Of a DNA stretch of 64,000 nucleotides, positions 17,646-26,364 are shown piece after piece. Every line of letters starts with the position of its first letter. Position 1 is the first letter of the stretch. The notes under the pieces were generated by a model, which saw nothing but the letters and a program-made list of their open reading frames with translations, did not search any database and was not told where the DNA came from. Location of the stretch: NCBI RefSeq assembly GCF_963556105.2, contig NZ_OY829944.1, positions 1,647,501 to 1,711,500 on the forward strand, written 5' to 3'. This DNA is from an uncultured Tolumonas sp. (GTDB lineage Bacteria > Pseudomonadota > Gammaproteobacteria > Enterobacterales > Aeromonadaceae). A program made the translations under genes and the position numbers.

Positions 17646-18291
17646 GAGCTGCCATTGAACCACATGGCCAACGTTGTAAAGCCTCTGCATTGGGGATCAG
17701 CCATTGATGTCGATGTGGGCGTAACAAGACGCCGTCGCGTTCCAGTCGGTTGAGGAGTGCAGAAAGGGTTTGTCGGGAGGTACCGAGCAGCAAGGCTATA
17801 TCTTTGGTATTCAGTTCAATCGGAAGCCAAGTTCCTTCGGTTTCTATGCGTCCCCGGCGCTTAGCTGTTTCCAGTACAAACCGGATGAGGCGGGCAGGAA
17901 CATCCCGAAATGCCAAATCGGCAGTCAGTTCCAAGCTGTTGTTCAGTAATCGGCCCAATACTCGCATCATGGGAGCCACCAGTGCAGGTTGGTCTTTCAT
18001 CTGGAGCAGAAAACGGTGACTGGGCATCACTTTTAATCGACAATCACTCACTGCCATCAGATAGGTTGGGGTGTGAGTGGTGAAGAGATCTCCTGGTTCC
18101 AGATAGGCAAGCGTTAATTCTTTTTCTTCGGTTGCCATATAAACCCGCATCCGGCCTGCTTCAAGAAGCAGCACCCGATCCTCTCTCTCTACTGGGGTAG
18201 AAAACAGCTGTCCCTTCGCTATTTTCAGGTTTTGAAATCCAACAAGTTGCGCTGTGATGTTGGCAGCACCCTCAGGCTTGCATGGTCCCAT
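17632..18291 (-). CDS. cooA: CooA-like CO-sensing CRP/FNR-family regulator
   Basis: 219 residues: N-terminal cyclic-nucleotide-binding-like domain, C-helix and Crp-type helix-turn-helix (NTKDIALLLGTSRQTLSALLNRLERDGVLL). The sequence GDLFTTHTPTY aligns with the CooA segment GDMFCMHSG, keeping the haem-ligand His (His77 of R. rubrum CooA); the Cys75 position is Thr here. It lacks the FNR Cys cluster. The N-terminal ligand region reads MGPCKP, and the start could lie slightly elsewhere. Neighbour cowN and the operator between them support a CO response. Confidence 0.8.
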   Translation of the reverse strand: MGPCKPEGAANITAQLVGFQNLKIAKGQLFSTPVEREDRVLLLEAGRMRVYMATEEKELTLAYLEPGDLFTTHTPTYLMAVSDCRLKVMPSHRFLLQMKDQPALVAPMMRVLGRLLNNSLELTADLAFRDVPARLIRFVLETAKRRGRIETEGTWLPIELNTKDIALLLGTSRQTLSALLNRLERDGVLLRPHRHQWLIPNAEALQRWPCGSMAALSAG

Positions 18292-18558
18292 AACGTTCTC
18301 AATTTTCAGGGGTGAATCAGATCATCCAGCAAGATATAGACCAGCTCAAATAGGGGGTGTTTTGAGTGATTTTCCTGAGAATAGGGTTAGGGAATGGCAG
18401 TTTTGTCGTAAATCCCACAGCCTTAGAAATAATCGATTGATTTCAACCTTTGTTATCTGGGAACTGCCCTTTATTGACATAATTACAAGCAAATCAAATG
18501 ATAAATAATTGAAGTGAGGAGTAGCTAATCGCAACTCATTTTGGGGCGTTTATTGTTA

Positions 18559-18619
18559 GAAATGGCAGCAAGTTGCTGTTACTTGTGCCATTTCAGTAGG
18601 GGATTTATTCATCTCCTAC
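18559..18619. other. Two adjacent hairpins in the 348-bp gap between CooA gene and eda
   Basis: Hairpin one (18559-18594) pairs GAAATGGCA and CAAGT with their complements (14 bp, one bulged base). Hairpin two (18596-18619) pairs GTAGGGGAT with ATCTCCTAC (one G-T). They lie just behind eda on the minus strand and may terminate or protect the kgu-edd-eda mRNA. A plus-strand TTGACA at 18474 lies before them. The rest of 18292-18639 shows no gene. Confidence 0.5.
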
Positions 18620-18639
18620 AGTACTGTTCAACGACATGA

Positions 18640-19287
18640 TTAACCGCGTAGTGATTTAACCAACTCAACCGCTTCTTTGGATAATTGTGTTACGCGTTGC
18701 CAATCACCTTGTTTCAGCGCATCGGCTGGTAACATCCACGATCCACCCACGGTTCCCACGCAAGAAAGTGCCAGATAGTCATTCACGTTTTTCGGGCTTA
18801 TGCCGCCAGTCGGACAAAACCGAATTTGTGGCAAGGGTGCTGAAATAGCTTTTAAAGCCGGAGCTCCGCCGTTGGCTTCTGCCGGGAAAAACTTCAGATG
18901 ATCATAACCCAGACTGTAGGCGGTCATGATTTCGCTGGGGGTGGCAACCCCCGGTATCAGCGGCACCGCTTTTTGGCGGGCATGTTGCAGTAATTCAGTG
19001 GTACAGCCAGGGGAGATCACGAACTGCGCACCGGCTTCCACGGCGGCATCATATTGTTGTGGGTTCAGTACGGTGCCAGCCCCGACTAACGCATCGGGCA
19101 ATGCTTCTCGGATCGCTTTAATGGCTTGCAGCGCGGCAGGGGTGCGCAGTGTTACTTCATACACGGTGATGCCACCCGCAGCCAGAGCTTGCGTCATCGG
19201 CACTGCCTGATTCAGATCATCGATCACCATAACCGGAACCAGCGGCGAGGCGGCGAAAATCGCGGCCGGAGATAAATTCCAATTCAT
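18640..19287 (-). CDS. eda: KDPG aldolase (2-keto-3-deoxy-6-phosphogluconate aldolase)
   Basis: 215 residues. It splits KDPG into pyruvate and glyceraldehyde-3-phosphate, the last Entner-Doudoroff step. It shows VTLRTPAAL (catalytic Glu region is EVTLRT), GAGTVLNPQQ, and the Schiff-base Lys in DHLKFFPAEANGG (near 133). It is the last gene of the kgu-edd-eda operon, 15 bp after edd. Confidence 0.95.
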   Translation of the reverse strand: MNWNLSPAAIFAASPLVPVMVIDDLNQAVPMTQALAAGGITVYEVTLRTPAALQAIKAIREALPDALVGAGTVLNPQQYDAAVEAGAQFVISPGCTTELLQHARQKAVPLIPGVATPSEIMTAYSLGYDHLKFFPAEANGGAPALKAISAPLPQIRFCPTGGISPKNVNDYLALSCVGTVGGSWMLPADALKQGDWQRVTQLSKEAVELVKSLRG

Positions 19288-19302
19288 CTTTTTTCCTTGT
19301 AA

Positions 19303-21111
19303 TTAATCAGTAGAGTTAGCAAACAACACGCAAGCACCTTGTTCGGCACTTGAGACGTTTTGGCGGAATAATGAAAAATATTCTCGTCCCATGCCACGGT
19401 GTTGGTGATGCAAATCGGGTTTGGCGGTGGCGCGTTGGCTGATATCGGTTAGCACTTCCAGTCTGCCTTCGGTGGCATCCAACAAAATGCGATCGCCAGT
19501 TTTCAAATGCGCCAGTGGACCGCCTTTCGCGGCTTCCGGGGTGACATGAATGGCGGCAGGAATTTTTCCAGAGGCGCCGGATAACCGGCCATCGGTGACC
19601 AACGCGACTTTATAACCAGCTTTCTGCACATTACCGAGAATTGGCATTAACTTGTGCAGTTCCGGCATACCATTCGCGGCAGGGCCACTAAAGCGCACGA
19701 CAATGATGGCATCGCGGTTCAGTTGACCAGCTTTATAAGCCGTTTCAACGTCGTGTTGTGAATCAAAAATCAGTGCATCGGCTTCCACGATCTGGTGTTC
19801 AGGCGCTACAGCACTGACTTTAATGACCGCACGCCCGAGATTGCCGGATAGCAGTTTTAAACCGCCGGAAACATGAAATACCTGATCTTTTGCGGCAATC
19901 ACATCGGACTGTTTTGACTCGGCCACTTCCTGCCAGTAAAGCTTGCCATTATCTAAAAATGGCTGCTGGAAATGGGCGCTCAAATCGCCGCTGAATGTTT
20001 GTGCATCAGTGTTCAGCAACCCACGTTCCGCGAGTTGTTTCAGTAATAACGGTACGCCGCCAGCCTGATGGAAGGCGTTAATATCGGCCGGACCATTCGG
20101 GTAGACCCGGGCCAATAGCGGCACAACGTCGGAAAGATCACTGAAGTCATCCCATGTCAGCAGTAAACCCGCTGCACGGGCTACTGCCACCATATGCAGG
20201 GTGTGATTGGTGCTGCCGCCGGAAGACAACAGCGCGACCAAACCGTTAACCAGTGAACGTTCATCCACGATTTGCCAAAGCGGGCGATATTGCGAGCCGC
20301 CAGCCACTTGTGAGGTAATTAGCGCGGAGGCTTTTTCTGTCAGCGCCAGCCGCAGCGGATCATCCGGATGCACAAATGCCGAGCCTGGTAACATCAGGCC
20401 CATCGCTTCAAACACCAGCTGGTTGGTATTGGCTGTGCCATAAAAAGTGCAGGTGCCATGGCTGTGATAAGCCTGATTTTCCATCGACTGCAAGGCATCA
20501 CGCCCCAGTTTTCCGGCCGCATATTGTTGTCGGATCTGCACTTTCTTATCATTACTGATGCCAGTGCTCATTGGCCCTGCGGGTATAAATGCGGTTGGCA
20601 GATGACCAAAGGCCAGCGCCCCCATCAGTTGACCGGGGGCGATTTTGTCGCAGATCCCCAGCAGTAAGATGGCGTCAAAGGCGTTGTGACTCAGTGACAC
20701 GGCGGTGGCTTGTGCAATGACATCGCGGGAAAACAGCGACAGATCCATGCCAGCCTGACCTTGCGTGACGCCATCACACATGGCGGGTATACCACCAGCC
20801 ACTTGCGCCGAATGACCCAGCGCGCTAACCACCGCTTTGATTTGTGCCGGATAGTTGGCATAGGGCTGGTGGGCACTCAGCATGTCGTTATACGCCGTGA
20901 TGATCCCGACATTACAACGCGTCATATCCATCAAAGTGGATTTCTGTGCCTGCGGGCAGGCGGCCAGCACGTGCGCCAGATTACCGCAAGCCAGCTGTGT
21001 CCGCGGTCTGCCTTGTGCCGCTTGCTGTTGCATCAGCTCAATATATTGCTGACGACTTTGTTCGCTGCGATGACGAATACGTTCAGTTACTTGCCGGATT
21101 ACAGGATGCAT
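19303..21111 (-). CDS. edd: 6-phosphogluconate dehydratase
   Basis: 602 residues, the typical Edd length. It dehydrates 6-phosphogluconate to KDPG using a [4Fe-4S] cluster. It contains the IlvD/Edd features MTRCNVGIITAYNDMLSAHQPY, MCDGVTQGQAGMDLSLFSRDVIA and GICDKIAPGQLMGAL (cluster cysteines), and VTDGRLSGASGKIPAAIHVTPEA at the C-terminal part. It sits between kguD and eda. Confidence 0.96.
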   Translation of the reverse strand: MHPVIRQVTERIRHRSEQSRQQYIELMQQQAAQGRPRTQLACGNLAHVLAACPQAQKSTLMDMTRCNVGIITAYNDMLSAHQPYANYPAQIKAVVSALGHSAQVAGGIPAMCDGVTQGQAGMDLSLFSRDVIAQATAVSLSHNAFDAILLLGICDKIAPGQLMGALAFGHLPTAFIPAGPMSTGISNDKKVQIRQQYAAGKLGRDALQSMENQAYHSHGTCTFYGTANTNQLVFEAMGLMLPGSAFVHPDDPLRLALTEKASALITSQVAGGSQYRPLWQIVDERSLVNGLVALLSSGGSTNHTLHMVAVARAAGLLLTWDDFSDLSDVVPLLARVYPNGPADINAFHQAGGVPLLLKQLAERGLLNTDAQTFSGDLSAHFQQPFLDNGKLYWQEVAESKQSDVIAAKDQVFHVSGGLKLLSGNLGRAVIKVSAVAPEHQIVEADALIFDSQHDVETAYKAGQLNRDAIIVVRFSGPAANGMPELHKLMPILGNVQKAGYKVALVTDGRLSGASGKIPAAIHVTPEAAKGGPLAHLKTGDRILLDATEGRLEVLTDISQRATAKPDLHHQHRGMGREYFSLFRQNVSSAEQGACVLFANSTD

Positions 21112-21132
21112 ACTTCAGTTCCTTTTAGACAA

Positions 21133-22110
21133 TCAACGGGCTCGTACTGCCGGATTAACGCAGTTCACCGAAACGTCGTTGTTGAGTGCGGCAATCAAGT
21201 TATCGACGGCACAACGCACCATCGCATAGCGGGTTTCATGTGTTGCCGATCCGATATGCGGCAGGGCGACCACATTCGATAATGACAACAGTGGTGAATC
21301 GGCTGGCAGCGGTTCTTTCTCAAACACGTCTAGCCCCGCGCCTCGGATAACACCTTGTTGCAAGGCTTCAATCAAGGCGGCTTCATCGATAATTTTTCCG
21401 CGTGAACCATTGATCAAAAAGGCGCTTGGTTTCATCTTCTGCAGCTGTGCTTTACCGATGAATTTTTCGGTTTCTGGCAACAGCGGCAATACCACACAGA
21501 CAAAATCAGACTGTGCAAGCAGGTCATCTAATTCGCAGCGGCGGGCTTTGAAATCCTGTTCCGCCATCGGGTTTGCTACATCGTTGTAATACAGCACCGA
21601 CATGCCAAAACCGGCATAGGCACGTTTAGCGACGGCATAACCAATACGCCCCATACCAAGAATGCCGATGGTTTTACCGTTTACATCGGTGCCATAACAA
21701 TCGACCCCAATACTGCGGGTCCAGCGACCTTCCTTCACCATTTCTGCCATTTCAATCACCCGGCGGGCGCTGTTTAACACCAGCGTGAAGATGGTATCGG
21801 CGGTGGTTTCAGTCAGTACACTCGGGGTATGCATCAGATTGATTTTCCGTTCTGTTAAATCAGGCACATTAAACTGGTCAACGCCGACAGAGATGGTGGA
21901 AATAGCACGCAGAGCAGGAGCCGCATTCAGATAGTCGGCAGTGATGGGGCAACTTGCCCCAATCAGTCCTTCTGCGTTACTGAGTGCGCCAATAAAATCT
22001 GCGCGATTTGCATCAGTAATGCCCTCAAAGAAAGCCACGTTGAAGTGGCTTTGCAGACGTTCCAGCTGGTCAGCAGGGATTTTTTTGTACAGTACAACAT
22101 TCGGTTTCAT
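21133..22110 (-). CDS. kguD: 2-keto-6-phosphogluconate reductase (D-2-hydroxyacid dehydrogenase)
   Basis: 325 residues. The NAD(P)-binding motif [16 protein letters not shown] lies near 150, and the catalytic Arg ([10 protein letters not shown]), Glu (DVFEKEPLP) and His ([13 protein letters not shown]) are present. The family includes 2-ketogluconate and glyoxylate reductases (GhrB/TkrA). The operon position between the 2-ketogluconate transporter and edd indicates that it reduces 2-keto-6-phosphogluconate to 6-phosphogluconate. A close paralogue lies at 31925-32905. Confidence 0.88.
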   Translation of the reverse strand: MKPNVVLYKKIPADQLERLQSHFNVAFFEGITDANRADFIGALSNAEGLIGASCPITADYLNAAPALRAISTISVGVDQFNVPDLTERKINLMHTPSVLTETTADTIFTLVLNSARRVIEMAEMVKEGRWTRSIGVDCYGTDVNGKTIGILGMGRIGYAVAKRAYAGFGMSVLYYNDVANPMAEQDFKARRCELDDLLAQSDFVCVVLPLLPETEKFIGKAQLQKMKPSAFLINGSRGKIIDEAALIEALQQGVIRGAGLDVFEKEPLPADSPLLSLSNVVALPHIGSATHETRYAMVRCAVDNLIAALNNDVSVNCVNPAVRAR

Positions 22111-22122
22111 GCTAATTCCCTC

Positions 22123-23403
22123 TTAAGCTGCTTGCGGTAATGAGTGGGCTGATTGCTCGTCAGCGTTTGGTTTTACGATCAGCGTCAGGATGACAGACAC
22201 AAACAGTGCACTGCCCATGAAGATGTAAGACGCACCTGGGCCACCGGTCGCACCGTTCAGATAACCCACCACCCATGAACCGATGAAGGAACCCAACGCA
22301 CCCATGCTGTTGATCAGTGCCATCGCGCCGCCGGCGACATTTTTCGGCAGCATTTCCGGAATGATGGCGAAGAACGGGCCATATGGGGCATACATAGAAG
22401 CACCAGCAATTACTAACAATGTGTATGACAACCAGAAATTATCAGTACCCAATAAGAAGGAACCCAGAAAACAGATCGCACCGATAAGCAGCATTGGCCA
22501 TACAAACAGTTTGCGGTTTTGCATGCAGTCAGACAGCCAAGACACGGTGATCATCGCAATGGTAGCGGCCAGATACGGAACGGAAGATAACCAGCCGGTT
22601 TGGACCATGCCCATATTGGAGGCACCACGAATGATGGATGGCAACCAGAGCACGAAACCATACACACCAATACTCCAGCAGAAATATTGCGCGCATAACA
22701 GGATCACATTCTTGGATTTAAACGCTTCCGCATAGTTACGAACTGGTTTGATGTTCTTCTGTTCGTCAGCCATGATTTCGCTCAGGTCATCTTTTTCTTG
22801 CTGCGTCAGCCAGTTAACCTGTTGCGGTTTGTCACGTGCGGTTTTCCACCAGTAGAAAGCCCACAGTACGGCAGGTAAACCTTCCAGAATGAACATTTCA
22901 CGCCAGCCCAAAGCCTGGATCAGATAACCGGAAAGCACCGACATCCACAGCACTGTGACGGGGTTACCCAGGATCAGAAAGGTATTGGCACGTGAGCGTT
23001 CAGATTTAGTAAACCAGTTACTGATATAAATCAGCATTGCCGGCATGACCGCCGCTTCCACCACGCCGAGTGTAAAGCGGATGATGATCAGCATCGGAAT
23101 ATTACTGACTAAGCCAGTTAAGGCAGCACAAGCACCCCATAACAATACGCAGAGGAAAATCAGTTTCCGCACGCTGCGTTTTTCAGCGTAAATCGCGCCG
23201 GGGATCTGAAAGAAAAAATATCCCAGGAAAAACAGTGACCCGAGCAGGGATGACATCCCTTTGGTGATGCCCAAATCTTGGTTAATACCGGCAGCGGCAG
23301 CAAAACTGTAATTGGCCCGGTCGAGATAAGCCAGACTGTAGGTAATAAACACAATCGGCATGATGTGCCACCATCTGGATGGGGCTGGGAGCTTAGTATT
23401 CAT
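22123..23403 (-). CDS. kguT: MFS transporter, probable 2-ketogluconate permease
   Basis: 426 residues with about 12 transmembrane segments of the anion:cation symporter type (SLAYLDRANYSFAAAAGINQDLGITKGMSSLLGSLFFLGYFFFQIPGAIYAEKRS). The motif region GVVEAAVMPAMLIYISNWFTKSERSRAN is typical. Specificity follows from the kguE-K-T-D gene order known in Pseudomonas. Gaps to its neighbours are 12 and 20 bp. Confidence 0.88.
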   Translation of the reverse strand: MNTKLPAPSRWWHIMPIVFITYSLAYLDRANYSFAAAAGINQDLGITKGMSSLLGSLFFLGYFFFQIPGAIYAEKRSVRKLIFLCVLLWGACAALTGLVSNIPMLIIIRFTLGVVEAAVMPAMLIYISNWFTKSERSRANTFLILGNPVTVLWMSVLSGYLIQALGWREMFILEGLPAVLWAFYWWKTARDKPQQVNWLTQQEKDDLSEIMADEQKNIKPVRNYAEAFKSKNVILLCAQYFCWSIGVYGFVLWLPSIIRGASNMGMVQTGWLSSVPYLAATIAMITVSWLSDCMQNRKLFVWPMLLIGAICFLGSFLLGTDNFWLSYTLLVIAGASMYAPYGPFFAIIPEMLPKNVAGGAMALINSMGALGSFIGSWVVGYLNGATGGPGASYIFMGSALFVSVILTLIVKPNADEQSAHSLPQAA

Positions 23404-23423
23404 ACTGGTTCCTCTTTAAATTG

Positions 23424-24422
23424 TTATGCATAAACCATGTCGGTTTCTTCATTCATCGTCATCTCTGCAATCAGAGCTTTTCTTGTTGGAAGACCTTCAC
23501 TATCACCAATTACCTGAATTGCCCGGGCACCAATAAAGTTACCGCGAGCGACAGCATTTTTTATTGTTTTTCCTTCCAGTAATGCGCTGATAACGCCAAC
23601 AGCAAAACCATCACCAGCACCTACGGTATCTACGACGTTTTTCACGAACACAGCAGGGACGACCCCTTTTTCACCCGCTGCTGTTTTGTAATACGCACCT
23701 TCTTCGCCGGTTTTAATGACGACGGCTTTCACACCACGATCGAGATAGAAATCAGCAACGGTTTCCGGTGTCGTAAAGCCGGTCAGAATGCGGCCTTCTT
23801 TCATGCCGGGCAGTACCCAGTCGGCGGCAAAAGCCAGTTTGTTCAGCTGTGTCACCATCTCTTTTTCGGAGCGCCACAGCACAGGGCGCAGGTTCGGATC
23901 AAACGAAACGGTTTTGCCATGTGCGCGCATCCACTGTGCGGCATAAGCGGATAATTCGTATGACGTCGGTGACAATGCTGCCGCGACACCACTTAAATGC
24001 AGATGACGAGCACTGCCAAAATAGGCTTCGTTAAAATCAGCCAGTGAGAGGTGGCTGGCTGCGGAACCTTTGCGGAAATACTCCACAATGGGATCGGTCC
24101 CATTTTCGGCTTTAGATTTAAGCTGAAAGCCGGTAGGGTAGGCGTTATCGATGGTAACCGCCCGGCGATCGACCTGTTCTTTATCTAATGTGTCTTGAAT
24201 AAAGCGGCCAAAAGAGTCATGACCCAAGCGGCTTACCCAGCCACATTTCAGTTCAAGACGCGCCAGACCAATGGCGACGTTCAATTCTGCACCAGCGGCA
24301 CGGCGCACAAATTGTTCCACACGATGTAAATCACCGGTTTGTGTGGCGACAAACATCATCATGGCTTCACCGAAGGTGACGACATCGAGTTCGGCAGATT
24401 TAGTGTGAGCTTGTGTTGTCAT
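23424..24422 (-). CDS. kguK: 2-ketogluconokinase (PfkB family)
   Basis: 332 residues of the ribokinase/PfkB family: VTFGEAMMMFVA at the start, GLARLELKCGWVSRLGHDSFG, and the C-terminal signature DTVGAGDGFAVGVISALLEG with the catalytic Asp. It would phosphorylate incoming 2-ketogluconate at C6. Its coding sequence contains a near-copy of the kguE operator (24087-24104). Confidence 0.88.
   Translation of the reverse strand: MTTQAHTKSAELDVVTFGEAMMMFVATQTGDLHRVEQFVRRAAGAELNVAIGLARLELKCGWVSRLGHDSFGRFIQDTLDKEQVDRRAVTIDNAYPTGFQLKSKAENGTDPIVEYFRKGSAASHLSLADFNEAYFGSARHLHLSGVAAALSPTSYELSAYAAQWMRAHGKTVSFDPNLRPVLWRSEKEMVTQLNKLAFAADWVLPGMKEGRILTGFTTPETVADFYLDRGVKAVVIKTGEEGAYYKTAAGEKGVVPAVFVKNVVDTVGAGDGFAVGVISALLEGKTIKNAVARGNFIGARAIQVIGDSEGLPTRKALIAEMTMNEETDMVYA
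24087..24104. promoter_or_regulatory. Possible intragenic second operator inside kguK
   Basis: AATGGGATCGGTCCCATT differs from a perfect palindrome at a single position and from the upstream operator at the same place. It lies about 1.19 kb downstream of that operator, in codons for a conserved segment (TDPIVEYF), so it may be chance or a looping auxiliary operator as in lac. Confidence 0.4.
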
Positions 24423-24428
24423 TTATCA

Positions 24429-25178
24429 TTACACCTCATTCAATTTAGCCACGTAATAACGGGTTACTTCAGTCAGATCTTGGCCTTCCAACGGGAATTC
24501 GATACCGCGAGGCACATTGGTCGGCAGCATTGCCAGCAAGTCTTTCCAACTGCCATCGCTGTTATCCAGCGCGATAGCTTTTACTTTGCCCTGGTCATTA
24601 TGGCTGGCTTTGACATGCACATAAGCAACCTGGGCAGCCAGTGCTCTGGCAGCAACAAACGCGTTTTCGTCCAACCAGCTCCAGTTCGCCATATCAAAAG
24701 TCATGGCAACCGGTAATTTCTGTGAAATCACCATACCGAAGAACGTGATCAACGGGCTGATGCGACCGCCATCTTGGGTTTGATCGTTTTCAATCAACAA
24801 CTTAACCGGCTGTGCTTTGAGCACTGCACTAATACCAGTTAAATCGGTATCGTTAGTCATTGAGCCCAGTGGTAATTTCAGTGTGCGGGCTTTCAGGCGA
24901 GCCGCATTTTTCAGGTGCAGTGCCAGTCGTTCCAGCTCTGGCTGACCATCTTCTGTCAGCAGCGATTCCGGCACGGAATAAACTGCAAACAGGCCATGGG
25001 CACTGATTTGCGAAGCCAGCTCATCCAGTTGGTCGGTTGACGTTAGCAATTCATGGCGGATCTCTACGCCGTCAGCGCCACTGGCTTTAATCATCGGCAG
25101 CAGGGCTGCTTGTCCGCCAAGCTCTCTAACGGTGTCAGCCCCATAGGCTGAAGTGACGATGACAATTTCCTTACTCAT
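24429..25178 (-). CDS. kguE: KguE-type sugar phosphate isomerase/epimerase-like protein
   Basis: 249 residues of the xylose-isomerase-like TIM-barrel family (AP_endonuc_2), with metal-site residues in VEIRHELLT, LLIENDQTQDG, MTFDMANW and YVHVKASH. In Pseudomonas kguE heads the kgu operon and its exact biochemical role is unclear. It is the first gene here, with AAGGA before the ATG and the LacI-type operator about 100 bp upstream. Confidence 0.85.
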   Translation of the reverse strand: MSKEIVIVTSAYGADTVRELGGQAALLPMIKASGADGVEIRHELLTSTDQLDELASQISAHGLFAVYSVPESLLTEDGQPELERLALHLKNAARLKARTLKLPLGSMTNDTDLTGISAVLKAQPVKLLIENDQTQDGGRISPLITFFGMVISQKLPVAMTFDMANWSWLDENAFVAARALAAQVAYVHVKASHNDQGKVKAIALDNSDGSWKDLLAMLPTNVPRGIEFPLEGQDLTEVTRYYVAKLNEV

Positions 25179-25276
25179 ATAAATCCTTATTAATCAGGTG
25201 TATACAATCAATATCTTTAGGGTGTGAAGACCAGTAAAAGATATTTGATGAAGATATTCTGTTCTATGAGGTGATT

Positions 25277-25292
25277 ATGGGACCGGTCCCAT
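25277..25292. promoter_or_regulatory. LacI-family (PtxS-type) operator of the kgu operon
   Basis: ATGGGACCGGTCCCAT is a perfect 16-bp palindrome with the central CG typical of LacI-family sites, 99 bp before kguE. It shares TG--ACCGGT--CA with the Pseudomonas PtxS site. The candidate regulator is the LacI-type gene at 16062. Confidence 0.75.
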
Positions 25293-25433
25293 CAAAAGAT
25301 CCATTTTCGCTTTTTGAAAATATGAGGCGGGTCACTATTCCATGGGAAATATAGGTCTTTTGGTTGGTTACCTGTAACAAATGAGCTCTATATGAGGCTT
25401 GTCGATAAGATGATTTAGTTAAACGGAAATATG

Positions 25434-25464
25434 TTTGCATGTTTAATCTTGTTTTTGCATGTTT
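25434..25464. promoter_or_regulatory. Direct repeats upstream of the DeoR-type gene
   Basis: TTTGCATGTTT occurs at 25434-25444 and again at 25454-25464, exactly 20 bp apart (two helical turns). Direct repeats of this kind are usual DeoR/GlpR-family sites. The pair lies 54 bp before the start of the regulator, which suggests autoregulation. The rest of 25179-25517 holds the kgu operator and the two divergent promoters. Confidence 0.6.
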
Positions 25465-25517
25465 GTGCTTCTTTGGCTATGATTCATCCAGAGTAAATAG
25501 GCAGAAATAAGAGATTT

Positions 25518-26324
25518 ATGAATTCCAGCGATGTGATTGATTGCTTACCGGAAGAACGGCAGCGTTCCATTCTTGAATTATTGACGGAAGAGGGGCGGGT
25601 CGTTGCTTCTGAATTGGCCCGTAAATTTAATACCTCGGAAGACACTATCCGGCGTGATCTGCGGGAACTGGCGGCGGCGGGGTTGTGTAAACGGGTTTAT
25701 GGTGGCGCCTTGCCGGTTTCACCAGCTTCCGGGTCGCTGGCCGAACGTGCAACACAAAACCCGGAACGTAAGCAGGCGTTAGCGGAATGCTTAATTAAGC
25801 TAATCACGCCAGGGCAGGTTGTTTTTATTGATGCCGGTTCGACCAATCTGGCTATTGCGCAGGCTTTACCTACAGATCTGAAACTCACGATCATCACCAA
25901 TGCGCCTGCTATCGCCGCAGTTTTGGCGGAACGGGAGAACATTAATCTTGTTCTGCTGGGGGGAACTATCAACCGAACTACCGGTGCGGCCTTGGGTGCG
26001 CAGACTTTACGCGATGTCGCCAATATCCGCCCAGATCTCTACATTCTGGGTGTCTGCGCGTTGGATGCAGAACTGGGGCTGACGGCATTTGATTTGGAAG
26101 ATGCTGAATTTAAACGTCTGGTTGTGTCACAGGCCAAGTCAGTGATAACCGCCATGACGACCGATAAATTAGAAACATCGGCGCCTTTTCGCATTACTGG
26201 CACCGAGCGTTTGTCGGTGTTGATCGTTGAAGCGGATGCTGATGCAACATTACTAAAATCAATATGCGGACCCGATGTTCATATCCATATAGCTGCGGCT
26301 ATTCATCATATTCCAGCGAAATGA
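25518..26324 (+). CDS. DeoR/GlpR-family transcriptional regulator
   Basis: 268 residues. N-terminal DeoR helix-turn-helix (RQRSILELLTEEGRVVASELARKFNTSEDTIRRDLRELAAAGLCKRVYGGAL) and a C-terminal sugar-phosphate sensor of the phosphosugar isomerase fold (FIDAGSTNLAIAQAL, LLGGTINRTTGAALG). It is divergent from kguE. It may control the PHP/phosphoribosyltransferase genes behind it, the kgu operon, or both. Confidence 0.9.
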   Translation: MNSSDVIDCLPEERQRSILELLTEEGRVVASELARKFNTSEDTIRRDLRELAAAGLCKRVYGGALPVSPASGSLAERATQNPERKQALAECLIKLITPGQVVFIDAGSTNLAIAQALPTDLKLTIITNAPAIAAVLAERENINLVLLGGTINRTTGAALGAQTLRDVANIRPDLYILGVCALDAELGLTAFDLEDAEFKRLVVSQAKSVITAMTTDKLETSAPFRITGTERLSVLIVEADADATLLKSICGPDVHIHIAAAIHHIPAK

Positions 26325-26364
26325 CACTGATTATTTATGTTTCTTTTTAGTGAGAGAATGAATT

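Noticed and set aside
20710-21282. 190-codon plus-strand frame over edd and kguD
   Set aside because: It crosses two genes with clear catalytic motifs on the other strand and has no RBS or homology that I can recognise.
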